From: Prevotella sp.
GTDB lineage: Bacteria; Bacteroidota; Bacteroidia; Bacteroidales; Bacteroidaceae
DNA length: 51,749 nucleotides
NCBI GenBank assembly: GCA_017460515.1
Contig: JAFUAY010000016.1
Location: forward strand, 1-51,749
Reading direction: 5' to 3'
The notes beneath the pieces are model-generated. The model ran no database searches and had not been told where the DNA came from. It saw only the letters and a list, made by a program, of their open reading frames with translations. Within the stretch, counting starts at the first letter, position 1. Each line of letters opens with the position of its first letter. The position numbers and the translations under genes were made by a program. Shown here one piece after another: positions 31,028 to 40,206 of the stretch.

Positions 31028-31984
31028 TTATTTATTAGTTGTTTTGTTTTCTTTGTTTTCAATCTGCTTGAAAAGCTTACCTGTGGCAATCAGGTGACGG
31101 GCAATACCATCCAGCATGCCGTTGATATAGCCTGCACTGCGCGGGGTGGAGTAGAACTTGGCCAGCTCTACATATTCGTTGATGGTGACGTTCAGCGGAA
31201 TGCTGGGGAACGTGAGCATCTCGGCAATGGCTATCTGCATGATGATGACATCCATATAGGCCAGACGGCTGAAGTCCCAGTTGCGTGAGGCTTCGCTCAT
31301 ATAGCGCTGGTACTCATCGGCATTCAGGATAGTGGCACGGAACAGCTTGCGGGCATAGTCTTTCTCCTCTTCACTGTCGTACTCAGGCAGCAGGTCTTGC
31401 TTGGCACCATTCTTCTCATCGAAGCGCTTGATGGTCTTCAGCACGAACGTGTCTACTACCTCCTTGTCATCATTCCAATAGAGGCTCTGCTCCTCCAACA
31501 GGGAATCCAGGTCCTCATTATCCTCAATCAGGGCACGATAGATGCGGCGCCATACTTCACGATCGTTGGCATAGTTGTCATCATCACTGGCCAGATAGTC
31601 CTTGTAGACCTGGCTCTGCTCAATCTGCTCGAACAGTCTGCCTACAAACTCAGGGGTGTCAGCCCACGAACGGTTCTGCGTCTCAACGAAGTCCTGCAAC
31701 TGCTTGTTGTTCTCCAACTGCAGTGCAAAGCGGTTGAATGCAAACTTCTGCGAAGGTTCCTTCGTTCCCTCACGCTTTGCTTTTGCCATCGAAATCTCCA
31801 GGCGGCGACGGGCCTCCTTTGTGATAGCGATGATCAGCATCAACAGATGGTTGTAAAGGTCGTAAGCCTTTGACAGACTAAAGAATAGCTCTTTTTCTGC
31901 CGTGTCGATGTTCTTGTTTCCGTTTTGATAGTAAGCGTAGGTTAACTGAACAATCTTGATACGTATGATTTCTCGATTAATCAT
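31028..31984 (-). CDS. nusB: transcription antitermination protein NusB
   Basis: The start at 31984 (MINREIIRIKIVQLTYAYYQ) is chosen because TACTTTTG at 32012-32019 puts the transcription start after the longer frame's ATG at 32014. The 318-residue protein is twice the length of E. coli NusB, as usual in Bacteroidetes; the NusB fold is the last third (RKLFRATILNADEYQRYM through SIPLNVTINEYVELAKFYSTPRS). It helps antitermination in rRNA operons. It leads the nusB-yajC-ybbR-coaE-DUF5606-lacI unit. Confidence 0.94.
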   Translation of the reverse strand: MINREIIRIKIVQLTYAYYQNGNKNIDTAEKELFFSLSKAYDLYNHLLMLIIAITKEARRRLEISMAKAKREGTKEPSQKFAFNRFALQLENNKQLQDFVETQNRSWADTPEFVGRLFEQIEQSQVYKDYLASDDDNYANDREVWRRIYRALIEDNEDLDSLLEEQSLYWNDDKEVVDTFVLKTIKRFDEKNGAKQDLLPEYDSEEEKDYARKLFRATILNADEYQRYMSEASRNWDFSRLAYMDVIIMQIAIAEMLTFPSIPLNVTINEYVELAKFYSTPRSAGYINGMLDGIARHLIATGKLFKQIENKENKTTNK

Positions 31985-32011
31985 GTGGCTCTTTTTTGTT
32001 GATATCGGATG

Positions 32012-32019
32012 CAAAAGTA
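32012..32019 (-). promoter_or_regulatory. -7 element of the nusB operon
   Basis: Minus-strand TACTTTTG; a weak TTG box lies about 20 nt upstream. It sets the nusB start. Confidence 0.6.
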
Positions 32020-32080
32020 GCTATTTTTCACCGATTATACAAGAAAATATACTTTTTTTTGATGAAAATATACGAAATCG

Positions 32081-32111
32081 TTTCGTAATTCAATAGAAAT
32101 TAGTAACTTTG
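32081..32111 (+). promoter_or_regulatory. promoter of rplY
   Basis: TTTCG (32081-32085) and TAACTTTG (32104-32111), 18 nt apart. The start codon is about 110 nt downstream, so the mRNA has a long AT-rich leader. Confidence 0.65.
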
Positions 32112-32221
32112 CAGCCGCTTTTCGCGAAAGCACATCGAGAAATGTAAAAAATAATCGTGTGATGGTGAATTAAGCAAGTAACATTTTTATTAACAACTTA
32201 ATTTAGAGTAACACAAACGTT

Positions 32222-32815
32222 ATGAAAGAAATTGCAATCAATGGTCAGAAGCGTGAGGCTATCGGCAAGAAGGCTTCTAAGTTGCAGCGTAAGGAGGGAT
32301 TGATTCCCTGCAATCTGTATGGTGAGACAAAGGGTGCCAACGGTCTGCCCGAGGCTCTCGCATTCTCAGCTCCTATGACGGAGCTGCGTAAGGCTATCTA
32401 CAGCCCCCACGTATTCGTTGTAAACCTGAATATCGACGGCAAGGTGCGCAAGGCTATCATCAAGGAACTCCAGTTCCACCCCACAACTGACGCTCTGCTG
32501 CATGCCGACTTCTATGAGGTGAACGAGCAGAAGCCCATCACCGTGGGTATCCCCGTTAAGCTGAACGGTCTGGCTCAGGGTGTTCGTGAAGGTGGTAAGC
32601 TGAACCTCTCAATCCGTAAGATTGACGTTACCGCTCCCTACAAGCAGATTCCTGAGATTCTGGAGGTTGACGTTACCAACCTGGGTCTGGGTAAGGCTAT
32701 CAAGGTGGGTCAGCTGAGCTTCGAGGGTCTGACACTGGCTACTCCTGCACAGGTTGTAGTATGCTCTGTTAAGGAGACTCGTGCATCAAAGGCTGCTGCC
32801 GCTGCCGCTGAGTAA
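32222..32815 (+). CDS. rplY: 50S ribosomal protein L25/Ctc
   Basis: L25 binds 5S rRNA. The 197-residue form has the 5S-binding domain (GQKREAIGKKASKLQRKEGLIPCNLYG) and the C-terminal TL5/Ctc beta domain (FYEVNEQKPITVGIPVKLNG), ending in an Ala-rich tail. The codon use is strongly biased, as expected for a highly expressed gene. It heads rplY-pth-S4. Confidence 0.97.
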   Translation: MKEIAINGQKREAIGKKASKLQRKEGLIPCNLYGETKGANGLPEALAFSAPMTELRKAIYSPHVFVVNLNIDGKVRKAIIKELQFHPTTDALLHADFYEVNEQKPITVGIPVKLNGLAQGVREGGKLNLSIRKIDVTAPYKQIPEILEVDVTNLGLGKAIKVGQLSFEGLTLATPAQVVVCSVKETRASKAAAAAAE

Positions 32816-32830
32816 TCTCATACGGAATAG

Positions 32831-33436
32831 ATGGACAAGTACTTGATTGTAGGATTGGGAAATGTGGGCGATGAGTACCAGATGACCCGCCACAATACAG
32901 GATTTATGGTATTGGATGCTTTTGCAAAGGCATCCAATATCGTTTTCCAGGATAAGCGCTACGGATTCGTGGCTGAGACCTCGCTAAAGGGAAGAAAGCT
33001 CATTCTCCTGAAGCCCTCAACCTATATGAACCTGAGCGGCAATGCCGTTCGCTATTGGTTGAACCAAGAGAATATTGACCAAAGCCGACTGCTCGTCATC
33101 AGTGACGATGTGGCACTGCCTCTAGGAGCCTTCCGCCTGAAGGCCAACGGTTCGAATGGCGGCCATAACGGATTGGGACATATTCAGCAACTCATCGGTC
33201 AGCAGTACGCACGTCTGCGCATGGGAATAGGTAATGAATATGCCCGCGGACAGCAGATTGACTGGGTGCTGGGGCGCTATGATGAGGAAGAGCTTAAGAC
33301 GCTGCAGCCAGCAATCGACAAGGCAGTGGAAATCATTAAAAGCTTTGTGCTGGCAGGTATCGATATCACGATGAACCAGTTTAATAAACAGGGAAAGAAG
33401 CCCGCAGCTAATCCCTCCCTGAAAGCAGTGGAGTAA
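32831..33436 (+). CDS. pth: peptidyl-tRNA hydrolase
   Basis: The enzyme frees tRNA from prematurely released peptidyl-tRNA. The 201-residue protein has [19 protein letters not shown] with catalytic His20 of the family, [19 protein letters not shown] and [10 protein letters not shown]. The length is standard. It starts 15 nt after rplY; that pair is conserved in many bacteria. Confidence 0.97.
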   Translation: MDKYLIVGLGNVGDEYQMTRHNTGFMVLDAFAKASNIVFQDKRYGFVAETSLKGRKLILLKPSTYMNLSGNAVRYWLNQENIDQSRLLVISDDVALPLGAFRLKANGSNGGHNGLGHIQQLIGQQYARLRMGIGNEYARGQQIDWVLGRYDEEELKTLQPAIDKAVEIIKSFVLAGIDITMNQFNKQGKKPAANPSLKAVE

Positions 33437-33442
33437 AGACCT

Positions 33443-33874
33443 ATGAATGAAGCGAGGATTGACAAATGGCTGTGGGCTGCCCGCATCTTCAAGACGCGCA
33501 GCATTGCTGCCGATGCCTGTAAGAACGGACGCGTGATGGTGGGCGGAACAACGGTGAAGCCCTCACGAAACGTGAAAGTGGGGGAGACTGTCAACGTGCG
33601 CAAGCCGCCTGTCACCTACTCGTTCAAGATTCTGAAGACCATCGAACAGCGTGTCGGCGCTAAGCTCTTACCGGAGATATACGAAAACGTCACCACCCCC
33701 GACCAGTATGAGCTGTTGGAGATGAACCGTATCAGTGGATTCGTTGACAGAGCCCGTGGCACGGGTCGTCCCACAAAGAAAGACCGCAGGGCGATGGATG
33801 CATTCGTCGGACCTTCGCTGGAGGGTTATGGCGACTTTGACTTTGACGCCGACTGGGACGACGAAGAAGAATAG
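33443..33874 (+). CDS. S4-domain RNA-binding protein, HslR-like
   Basis: The S4 domain is N-terminal (RIDKWLWAARIFKTRSIAADACKNGRVMVGGTTVKPSRNVK, residues 4-44), as in Hsp15 (HslR), which binds stalled 50S subunits that carry a nascent chain. The tail is acidic. It begins 6 nt after the pth stop and belongs to that translation-quality unit. A role in ribosome rescue is inferred from the family. Confidence 0.92.
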   Translation: MNEARIDKWLWAARIFKTRSIAADACKNGRVMVGGTTVKPSRNVKVGETVNVRKPPVTYSFKILKTIEQRVGAKLLPEIYENVTTPDQYELLEMNRISGFVDRARGTGRPTKKDRRAMDAFVGPSLEGYGDFDFDADWDDEEE

Positions 33875-33885
33875 TTTTTTAATCG

Positions 33886-33942
33886 AAAGGGGTACTTGCT
33901 CAACCCCCTCACGCTTGAAAGAGCGTAAAACAAAACAAGAAT
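33886..33942 (+). promoter_or_regulatory. candidate preQ1 riboswitch (class I-like with extra hairpin)
   Basis: P1 is AGGGG (33888-33892) with CCCCT (33905-33909). The loop TACTTGCTCAAC resembles the preQ1-I loop, and its CTTG (33895-33898) can pair with CAAG (33936-33939) in an A-rich tail ACAAAACAAG next to the start codon of the transporter, forming the pseudoknot. An extra hairpin ACGCT/AGCGT (33911-33926) sits between, unlike the compact class I form. The downstream genes (yhhQ type, queF) fit queuosine control. Ligand binding is inferred. Confidence 0.6.
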
Positions 33943-34632
33943 ATGCAAACAGACAAACAGAAAGTCAGTGTGCTCTTTATGCTTTTTGGTACACTGTTTT
34001 GCGTCTGCCTGATTACGGCAAACGTATTGGAAACAAAGCAAATCTCGTTTGGACCTATTAATGTGACAGCAGGACTGATTGTCTTCCCCGTCAGCTATAT
34101 CATCAATGATGTGGTATGCGAGGTGTGGGGCTATCAGCGTACGCGTATGCTCATCTGGATGGGCTTTGCCATGAACTTCATGTTTGTGGTCTTCGGCGGC
34201 ATTGCCGACCTCATCCCAGGTGCTCCCTATTGGCACGGTGAGGAGGGGTTCCATCAAGTATTCGGACTGGCTCCGCGTATTGCAGCTGCCTCGTTCCTGG
34301 CATTCATCGCTGGTTCATTCATGAATGCCTATGTGATGAGTCGCATGAAGCTCACATCAGAAGGTGCTCACTTCTCGAAACGCGCCATTCTGAGCACGGT
34401 GTTTGGCGAGTCGGTTGATAGCGTCATCTTCTTTCCTCTGGCACTGGGTGGCGTCATTCCTTGGGAGGAGATGCCCTCGCTGATGCTGTCGCAGGTAACG
34501 CTGAAAACGCTCTATGAGATTCTGGTACTGCCTGTCACCGTCCGTGTGGTAGCATTCACCAAGAAGCACGACCATGAGGATGTGTTCGATCACGACATCA
34601 ACTATAATATTTTCAATATTCTGAAGTTTTAG
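33943..34632 (+). CDS. yhhQ: queuosine precursor transporter, YhhQ family
   Basis: The 229-residue protein has about six membrane spans and the VUT/YhhQ signature (ITANVLETKQISFGPINVTAGLIVFPVSYIINDVVCEVWGY, residues 23-63; later KRAILSTVFGESVDSVIFFPLA). YhhQ imports preQ0 or preQ1, precursors of the tRNA base queuosine. The start codon lies within reach of the candidate riboswitch. queF follows 86 nt downstream; queC, usually near, is missing here. Confidence 0.94.
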   Translation: MQTDKQKVSVLFMLFGTLFCVCLITANVLETKQISFGPINVTAGLIVFPVSYIINDVVCEVWGYQRTRMLIWMGFAMNFMFVVFGGIADLIPGAPYWHGEEGFHQVFGLAPRIAAASFLAFIAGSFMNAYVMSRMKLTSEGAHFSKRAILSTVFGESVDSVIFFPLALGGVIPWEEMPSLMLSQVTLKTLYEILVLPVTVRVVAFTKKHDHEDVFDHDINYNIFNILKF

Positions 34633-34653
34633 GATTGAGCGTAATCACGTAAG

Positions 34654-34697
34654 AACGAAATATCGGAAAAACGAAATATCGTTATATCGTCATAACG
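34654..34697. repeat. AACGAAATATCG word repeat
   Basis: AACGAAATATCG occurs twice, followed by GTTATATCGTCATAACG with inverted ends. It lies between yhhQ and queF and is non-coding. Confidence 0.55.
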
Positions 34698-34718
34698 CCC
34701 GAAAAATAAATAAGAACT

Positions 34719-35180
34719 ATGAACAGAGAAAAAGAAGGCCTGCAGCAGTTGGGCCGTAAGACGGAATATAAGATGACGTATGCTCCTGAAGTGTTGGAGA
34801 CCTTTCAGAACCGTCATCCGGATAATGACTACTGGGTACAGTTCAACTGTCCGGAGTTTACATCACTTTGTCCTATCACGGGTCAGCCCGACTTTGCTGA
34901 GATCAAGATTCTGTATATCCCCGGTGAGCGCATGGTGGAGTCGAAGAGCCTGAAGCTCTACCTCTTCTCCTTCCGTAATCATGGCGATTTTCATGAGGAT
35001 TGTGTCAATACCATCATGAAGGATCTGGTCAAACTGATGAATCCAAAGTATATTGAGGTGGTGGGACTGTTCACACCCCGTGGCGGCATCAGCATCTATC
35101 CGTATGCCAACTACGGACAGCCCGGCACGAAGTATGAGCAATTAGCAGAACAGCGCCTGATGAATCATCAGACGCTGTAG
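34719..35180 (+). CDS. queF: preQ0 reductase (7-cyano-7-deazaguanine reductase)
   Basis: QueF reduces preQ0 to preQ1 with NADPH. The 153-residue unimodular form has the catalytic Cys in [15 protein letters not shown] near 50, the [21 protein letters not shown] motif near 73 and [18 protein letters not shown] near 110. All key residues are present. With the transporter upstream it forms a short queuosine salvage unit; without queC it would depend on imported preQ0 or on genes elsewhere. Confidence 0.96.
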   Translation: MNREKEGLQQLGRKTEYKMTYAPEVLETFQNRHPDNDYWVQFNCPEFTSLCPITGQPDFAEIKILYIPGERMVESKSLKLYLFSFRNHGDFHEDCVNTIMKDLVKLMNPKYIEVVGLFTPRGGISIYPYANYGQPGTKYEQLAEQRLMNHQTL

Positions 35181-35212
35181 AGCAAATATTTATATCTCGA
35201 ACGTTTTACTTC

Positions 35213-35231
35213 CTCATCTTGCTGAGATGAG
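35213..35231. terminator. hairpin between convergent genes
   Basis: CTCATCT (35213-35219) pairs with AGATGAG (35225-35231) around a 5-nt loop. There is no strong T run on either side, so terminator function is uncertain. Confidence 0.4.
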
Positions 35232-35248
35232 AGGTAAGTGGTAAGAGG

Positions 35249-37579
35249 TTACTTGATGACGACCTTCTTTCCGTCGATGATGTAAAGTCCGGAACGTAGT
35301 GAGACATTCGGTGACAACTGGCGACCGTCTATCGTAAAGATCTTGCGTGGACGGTCGTTATTGTTGGCTGTTATTGCATCAACACCCAGAATCTCCTCTT
35401 CTGTCACCTTACCATAGAAGTACAGACGGAAATTGTCGAAGATGACCCAATAATTGCTTGGCATCGATGTGGAACGCAGTCCTACCGTCAGTGTCCCCTC
35501 TTCGCTAAGTGCACCATACACTTGGTTATCATACAGGTTCTTCTTGAAATAGAGACTGGCAGCCTCCATATTGTTGGGGATATAGACGGAACCAATTTTT
35601 GCCTCTGTGCCACCACCGATTGATGAGGTGCGGGCTCCTTTGGCAATATGGGCAATCTTTTCCGCTTTCTCGCCTGCATAAAGCTCTGCGTTCACATCGT
35701 TCTTACCACTGATATAATTATTGTATGAATCAGTGGATGAACCAGGACGCTGGAAGCCCTGCATGTTCAGACGGTAGGTACCAGCGGGAAGTCCGCTAAT
35801 CTCCTGCTTGAAGTCAAACGTGGCCTGATAGAACTCTGCACAGCTGTAGTTGACGGTGGCTGAAGGTGTCCAGCCCTCTGTATTATTATCAATCGATGGG
35901 TTCACCATCAGGTAAGTGAGGTTGAAGGGGGTTGCAGGGTTCGTGACCGTCACTTTTGCCAGGAACTGCAAGCCGGCTTTCTTGGCTTCCTCTGTGATGG
36001 CCAGCAATACGGTGGGTGAAGCAGCCTGTTCAGCACGCGCCTCGATATTGCTGAGCAGTGTCTCGAAGTCGGTATCAGCACCTTCCACATCTTCCTTATG
36101 GGGAACATTCATGAGATCCTTAGCCTGTTTCAGCAGCGAGGCAATGTCCGTCTTCATCTTCTCAACGGCAATAGTCTCAATATCCTTTATCTGGTCGGCG
36201 GTGAGGATGAGCCAGCGCTGGCTCTCCGCATCGTTAGAGATATTAAACGTCTGTGCATTCACATTGCCATTGGGGAAAGCATTGATACACTTCGGTTCCC
36301 AGTTGGCGGCAGGCTGAATGATCCAGTAGCCACGCTGTCCGTCAACATCTACGCGACCTTTCATCAGTTGCAGGTTCTCATTGGCAGAAATGCTGGTGCG
36401 TTTTGTTGTTGTAAATGCAGAACCGGTGAAAGTGATGTACTGTCCTGTGGCAACGTTACGTATCTGATAGAACTGGTTGCTGGGCGTAAAGGTGGTGGTC
36501 CATGCGGCACTGTCGTTCTTCAGCGCATCTTCACTGCTCATCTCTACCAGTCGGAGTCCTCCTTCTGCCTTAGGCATGAGGAAAGTGGTGTAACGACCAC
36601 GATCCTGTGACTCGTTCTTGATGTAGAACTTTGTGTCGTCTTCCTGATTCAAAGCGTAGTAGGGCTGTGCAAAACAAGTACTGGTGTGCTGCAGACCATC
36701 CTCGCCCAGCGCCTGACATACCAGTGAGTTGCCGATATAGAGCAAGTCACTGCCATTATCCTCGCTGGCACCATTGATGCCATAGGGCCACATGTGCTGA
36801 TAGTCGCCATTCAGGTGGGTCTCTGTATTCTCTAGGAAAGTAAGGACTTCCGTCACGCGGTCGCCCAACCACTGGCCTGTGCCATAGCCATCGCCATTGA
36901 CACCACTGCGCAGACGGCCCGTGCGACTCCATTCGGTATTTGCCCAGGGAATGACGCCTACACCATGCAACCACTCATGCATGATGGTTCCGCAACGCTG
37001 ATAGCTTTGGTTAGAACCCACACGGACCCAGCCGCCGTAAGAGCAGTCGGCTGTTGGAGTGCCATCAACAAATCCAACACTGGGATGGAAATCTTTCATT
37101 TCTGTCAGGTTGTTCCACCAGTAAAGAGCTGTCTCAGAAGCTGTCTTGATGCGGTTGTAGGTTGCTGCGTCGCCACCTTCTCTGACAGTCAGGTTGATTT
37201 GTCCCATGGGTAGTGTATAGAACTTCATCGGTTCACCGTAGACCGTCTTTCCGTCTTGCGTGATGACGAAGCCTCGCATGTAGTATTTCGTGCCTGGCTT
37301 CAGGTCTTTCAGCCAGTAGATAGGGCCTTTGTTGGTCAACTGTGTCGACTGGTTGGCTTTGATGTCTTCTACAGTGGGCATCTCAGCCTCGCTGCAACAT
37401 ACGCCACGCTCAGTGACGGTGGCATTATTGCTCTTGTAGACCATGCGTACGAAGTTCATCGTAGCGCCACGTACATAGCGGTAGTTTGAGTCTATGACAG
37501 GCGTCTGTGCTGTTGCGCTCAGGGCTGTCATCATTAAAAATGCAGAAACTGCGAAATGTCTTAGGTAATAATGTTTCAT
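35249..37579 (-). CDS. large secreted protein with zinc-site-like HEWLH and sorting tail
   Basis: A signal peptide (to ATAQ, residue 24) leads a fibronectin-like N-terminal part (YYMRGFVITQDGKTVYGE). HEWLHGVGV near 200 in TIMHEWLHGVGVIPW resembles the HExxH site of metallopeptidases, with a downstream GDGYGTGQWLGDRVTEVL segment. A ricin-like beta-trefoil region (about 300-440) and a carbohydrate-binding-like module (about 560-740, FDNFRLYFYG) follow. It ends GLYIIDGKKVVIK. It is likely surface or secreted and acts on polymer or glycoprotein, but proteolysis is unproven. Confidence 0.85.
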   Translation of the reverse strand: MKHYYLRHFAVSAFLMMTALSATAQTPVIDSNYRYVRGATMNFVRMVYKSNNATVTERGVCCSEAEMPTVEDIKANQSTQLTNKGPIYWLKDLKPGTKYYMRGFVITQDGKTVYGEPMKFYTLPMGQINLTVREGGDAATYNRIKTASETALYWWNNLTEMKDFHPSVGFVDGTPTADCSYGGWVRVGSNQSYQRCGTIMHEWLHGVGVIPWANTEWSRTGRLRSGVNGDGYGTGQWLGDRVTEVLTFLENTETHLNGDYQHMWPYGINGASEDNGSDLLYIGNSLVCQALGEDGLQHTSTCFAQPYYALNQEDDTKFYIKNESQDRGRYTTFLMPKAEGGLRLVEMSSEDALKNDSAAWTTTFTPSNQFYQIRNVATGQYITFTGSAFTTTKRTSISANENLQLMKGRVDVDGQRGYWIIQPAANWEPKCINAFPNGNVNAQTFNISNDAESQRWLILTADQIKDIETIAVEKMKTDIASLLKQAKDLMNVPHKEDVEGADTDFETLLSNIEARAEQAASPTVLLAITEEAKKAGLQFLAKVTVTNPATPFNLTYLMVNPSIDNNTEGWTPSATVNYSCAEFYQATFDFKQEISGLPAGTYRLNMQGFQRPGSSTDSYNNYISGKNDVNAELYAGEKAEKIAHIAKGARTSSIGGGTEAKIGSVYIPNNMEAASLYFKKNLYDNQVYGALSEEGTLTVGLRSTSMPSNYWVIFDNFRLYFYGKVTEEEILGVDAITANNNDRPRKIFTIDGRQLSPNVSLRSGLYIIDGKKVVIK

Positions 37580-37613
37580 CGTAATGAATCGTTTTAGATT
37601 AATAATCTGTCGG

Positions 37614-37645
37614 CAAAGATACGCAAAGAATTTGAATCTTGCAAA
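37614..37645 (-). promoter_or_regulatory. promoter of the 37579 gene
   Basis: Minus-strand TTTGC (37641-37645), 19 nt, TATCTTTG (37614-37621). Confidence 0.75.
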
Positions 37646-37669
37646 TAATGTGAATGAATTCTGATGCAG

Positions 37670-38761
37670 TTATTTCTCAGTCAGGTTCAGCACGACATAC
37701 TCTGACTGCGTTCCAATGCGATATTTTCCTCCCCAGATGCCAATACCGGAACTGATATAATACTGGGTGTTGCCTCGCTGATGTTCACCATAGGCACACT
37801 CATAGACACTACGTGTAATCCACGAGATGGGCCATACCTGACCATAGTGGGTGTGACCACTGAACTGGAAGTCAATGCCATTCTGTTCGGCTTCCTCCAG
37901 ATGATAGGGCTGATGATCGAGCAGAATGGTATAGTGACGGCCTATGAATGTCTGTCCTACAGCCAAAATATCCTTGAGTTGTTTGCGATACATGTTGGTG
38001 CGGTCATCACGTCCGATGATGGTCAGGCTACCCAGGGATGTCATTGAATCCTGAAGCAAGCGGATGCCGGCTTCACGATAGAAGCGCTGTGCTGCGGGTT
38101 CGCTGCTATAGTATTCATGATTGCCCAGACAGGCATAGACGGGTGCTTTCAGGCGTTTGAACTCCTCGTGCATCTGTTCTTCATCCAGCGGACGTATGCT
38201 CATGTCGATGATATCGCCGGCAATGAGCACCAAGTCGGGATTCTCTGCATTGAACAGGTCTATCCATCGGTGCAGTTCTTTCCTCGGATTATGATAGCCC
38301 AGATGGAGATCGCTGATGAGGATGAGTTTCATGGGCTTTGGAAGAGCCTTCTCCGTTGTCAGCGACAGCTCTACACGTTGCTTGTGGTGGTATTGGATGT
38401 TGCCCCAAAGGAATATGACGAAGAGGGAGATAAGCAGTACGGTGGAGGTGTAGAAATTATGGTAGAGTATCTGTTTGGGCACGATGCCGCAGAGTCGCCC
38501 GAGGTCGAGTACCAGAAAGATAATGACCAGATAGAGCAAGATGAATATGGATGATGAACCTATGTCATAGCTCAGACGTGCCAACCACATGGGCAGTCCG
38601 TCAATGAAGCGGCTGATGTTCAGAAACAGTAGTCCGAATGAGGCTGTCAGACAGGTAATCAGCAGCATGCGGAACAGACCTGAAAGGGGAATCAGGCACC
38701 AAAGGTGCCAACAGACATAGGCGATGCCAAAAAGGGGCAATAATAAGAAGAAAATCAACAT
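37670..38761 (-). CDS. membrane-anchored metallophosphoesterase
   Basis: The first 130 residues hold four membrane spans; the rest is a calcineurin-like phosphoesterase with ISDLHLG near 150, AGDIID, GNHEYY and SGHTHYGQ, all metal-binding motifs. Similar YkuE/YaeI-type proteins act on lipids or nucleotides at the membrane; the substrate is unknown. TACCTTTG at 38783-38790 lies just upstream of its start. It is divergent from the histidine phosphatase gene. Confidence 0.92.
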   Translation of the reverse strand: MLIFFLLLPLFGIAYVCWHLWCLIPLSGLFRMLLITCLTASFGLLFLNISRFIDGLPMWLARLSYDIGSSSIFILLYLVIIFLVLDLGRLCGIVPKQILYHNFYTSTVLLISLFVIFLWGNIQYHHKQRVELSLTTEKALPKPMKLILISDLHLGYHNPRKELHRWIDLFNAENPDLVLIAGDIIDMSIRPLDEEQMHEEFKRLKAPVYACLGNHEYYSSEPAAQRFYREAGIRLLQDSMTSLGSLTIIGRDDRTNMYRKQLKDILAVGQTFIGRHYTILLDHQPYHLEEAEQNGIDFQFSGHTHYGQVWPISWITRSVYECAYGEHQRGNTQYYISSGIGIWGGKYRIGTQSEYVVLNLTEK

Positions 38762-38782
38762 TGTTTATATCGTTTTTGTGTG

Positions 38783-38790
38783 CAAAGGTA
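38783..38790 (-). promoter_or_regulatory. -7 element of the metallophosphoesterase gene
   Basis: Minus-strand TACCTTTG, 22 nt before the start; no clear upstream box. Confidence 0.55.
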
Positions 38791-38829
38791 ATACTTTTTT
38801 CGTGTTTCAGTACCTTTTCTGTTTCAAAA

Positions 38830-38861
38830 TTTGGCTGTTCTATAGAAAAGTTGTATTTTTG
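38830..38861 (+). promoter_or_regulatory. promoter of the histidine phosphatase gene
   Basis: TTTGG (38830-38834), 19 nt, TATTTTTG (38854-38861). The start codon at 38866 is only 5 nt after it, so the mRNA has a very short leader or none. Confidence 0.78.
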
Positions 38862-38865
38862 CAGA

Positions 38866-40185
38866 ATGAAAAAGACAATCATCCTACTACTGTTAGGCGT
38901 GCTCTGCCTGAGTGTTCAGGCACAGAAGACTGCACGCGAGGAGATTGCTGCCAATCCTTACTTAAGTGGCAGTAACTACTTGGATTACGACCGTTATCCG
39001 GCTACGAAACCATTGACAGAATCTCCTAAAGGTTACGAACCGTTCTATATGAGTCATTATGGTCGTCACGGTTCCCGCTGGCTCATTGGCAAGCGCGACT
39101 ATACGCGTGTGGCCGATGTGTTGCAGAAAGCTGCCAGTGACGGAAAACTGACGGCTAAGGGATGTGAGACTCTGGAGCAACTGGAGCGCTTCATCCCTTG
39201 TACCATCAAGCGTCATGGCGACCTGACTACGGTAGGCGAGCGCCAGCATCATGGCATCGGTAAACGGATGGCTGAACATTTCCCTGAGATTTTCAAACAC
39301 AAGAGCGTGGCTATCGATGCCCGTTCAACGGTGGTTCCCCGCTGTATCCTGTCGATGATGGCAGAGTGTGAGGAACTGATGGCTGCCAACCCTACTGCTC
39401 GCATTCATAACGATGTCAGCGAGTCGCTGCAATACTATTTGAACCAGCCCTGGGATGGACTCGTCAAGGAACAGAGCAAGAAAGTGGACCGCAAGGCAAA
39501 GCGTGCCTATCAGGAACGAGTCACCAAGCCTGAGCGCCTGATGAATGTGCTGTTCAATGATCTTCAGTGGGTGAAGGACAGCGTGAACACGGTGAACCTG
39601 ATGTATGACCTGTTTGAGGTGGCTTCTAATATGCAGAGCCACGATACGGATATTGATCTCTTGCAGCTATATACGGCCGACGAGATGTACAGTCAGTGGC
39701 TCATCCGCAACTGGGGATGGTATCTTGACTATGGTGCAGCTCCGCAGACGGGCGGTCTTATGCCGTTCAGCCAGCGTAACCTGCTGAAGAATATCATTGA
39801 GACTACAGATACCGTCATTGGCAAATCGGCAGCAAAAGCCCGTGTTCAGGCCACGCTGCGTTTTGGCCATGAGGTATGCGTCATGCCCTTGGCTTGTTTG
39901 CTGGAACTCGACTCCTGTGGCATCAGTGTGGAGAATCCGGACGAGTTGGATCGCTATTGGCGAAATTATAACATCTTCCCTATGGCATGTAATGTACAGC
40001 TCATTTTCTATCGTCCTGTGAAGGGAAAGAAAGGTGATGTGCTGGTGAAAGCCCTGTTGAATGAGCGCGAGGCCCATCTGCCCGTGTCGACCACGCAATG
40101 GCCTTACTACAAATGGAACGACCTGCGCGCCTATTATGTTGCTAAACTGGAGAAGTTTGAAGATCTGTCTTCTGCTTCCCGCTAA
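38866..40185 (+). CDS. secreted histidine phosphatase (acid phosphatase/phytase type)
   Basis: The start at 38866 (MKKTIILLLLGVLCLSVQAQ) gives a signal peptide. The longer frame to 38761 starts before the promoter. The 439-residue protein has the catalytic SHYGRHGSRWLI near 60, RSTVVPRCILSM, and the second half with FGHEVCVMPLACLLEL, where the usual HD proton donor of the histidine acid phosphatases is HE, as in MINPP-type enzymes. It probably releases phosphate from inositol phosphates in the periplasm or outside. The next gene begins 21 nt after. Confidence 0.9.
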   Translation: MKKTIILLLLGVLCLSVQAQKTAREEIAANPYLSGSNYLDYDRYPATKPLTESPKGYEPFYMSHYGRHGSRWLIGKRDYTRVADVLQKAASDGKLTAKGCETLEQLERFIPCTIKRHGDLTTVGERQHHGIGKRMAEHFPEIFKHKSVAIDARSTVVPRCILSMMAECEELMAANPTARIHNDVSESLQYYLNQPWDGLVKEQSKKVDRKAKRAYQERVTKPERLMNVLFNDLQWVKDSVNTVNLMYDLFEVASNMQSHDTDIDLLQLYTADEMYSQWLIRNWGWYLDYGAAPQTGGLMPFSQRNLLKNIIETTDTVIGKSAAKARVQATLRFGHEVCVMPLACLLELDSCGISVENPDELDRYWRNYNIFPMACNVQLIFYRPVKGKKGDVLVKALLNEREAHLPVSTTQWPYYKWNDLRAYYVAKLEKFEDLSSASR

Positions 40186-40206
40186 AAATCATAAGAAATA
40201 CACGGT

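Noticed and set aside
31985-32014. N-terminal extension of NusB (start at 32014)
   Set aside because: It would begin within or before the predicted transcription start set by TACTTTTG at 32012-32019.
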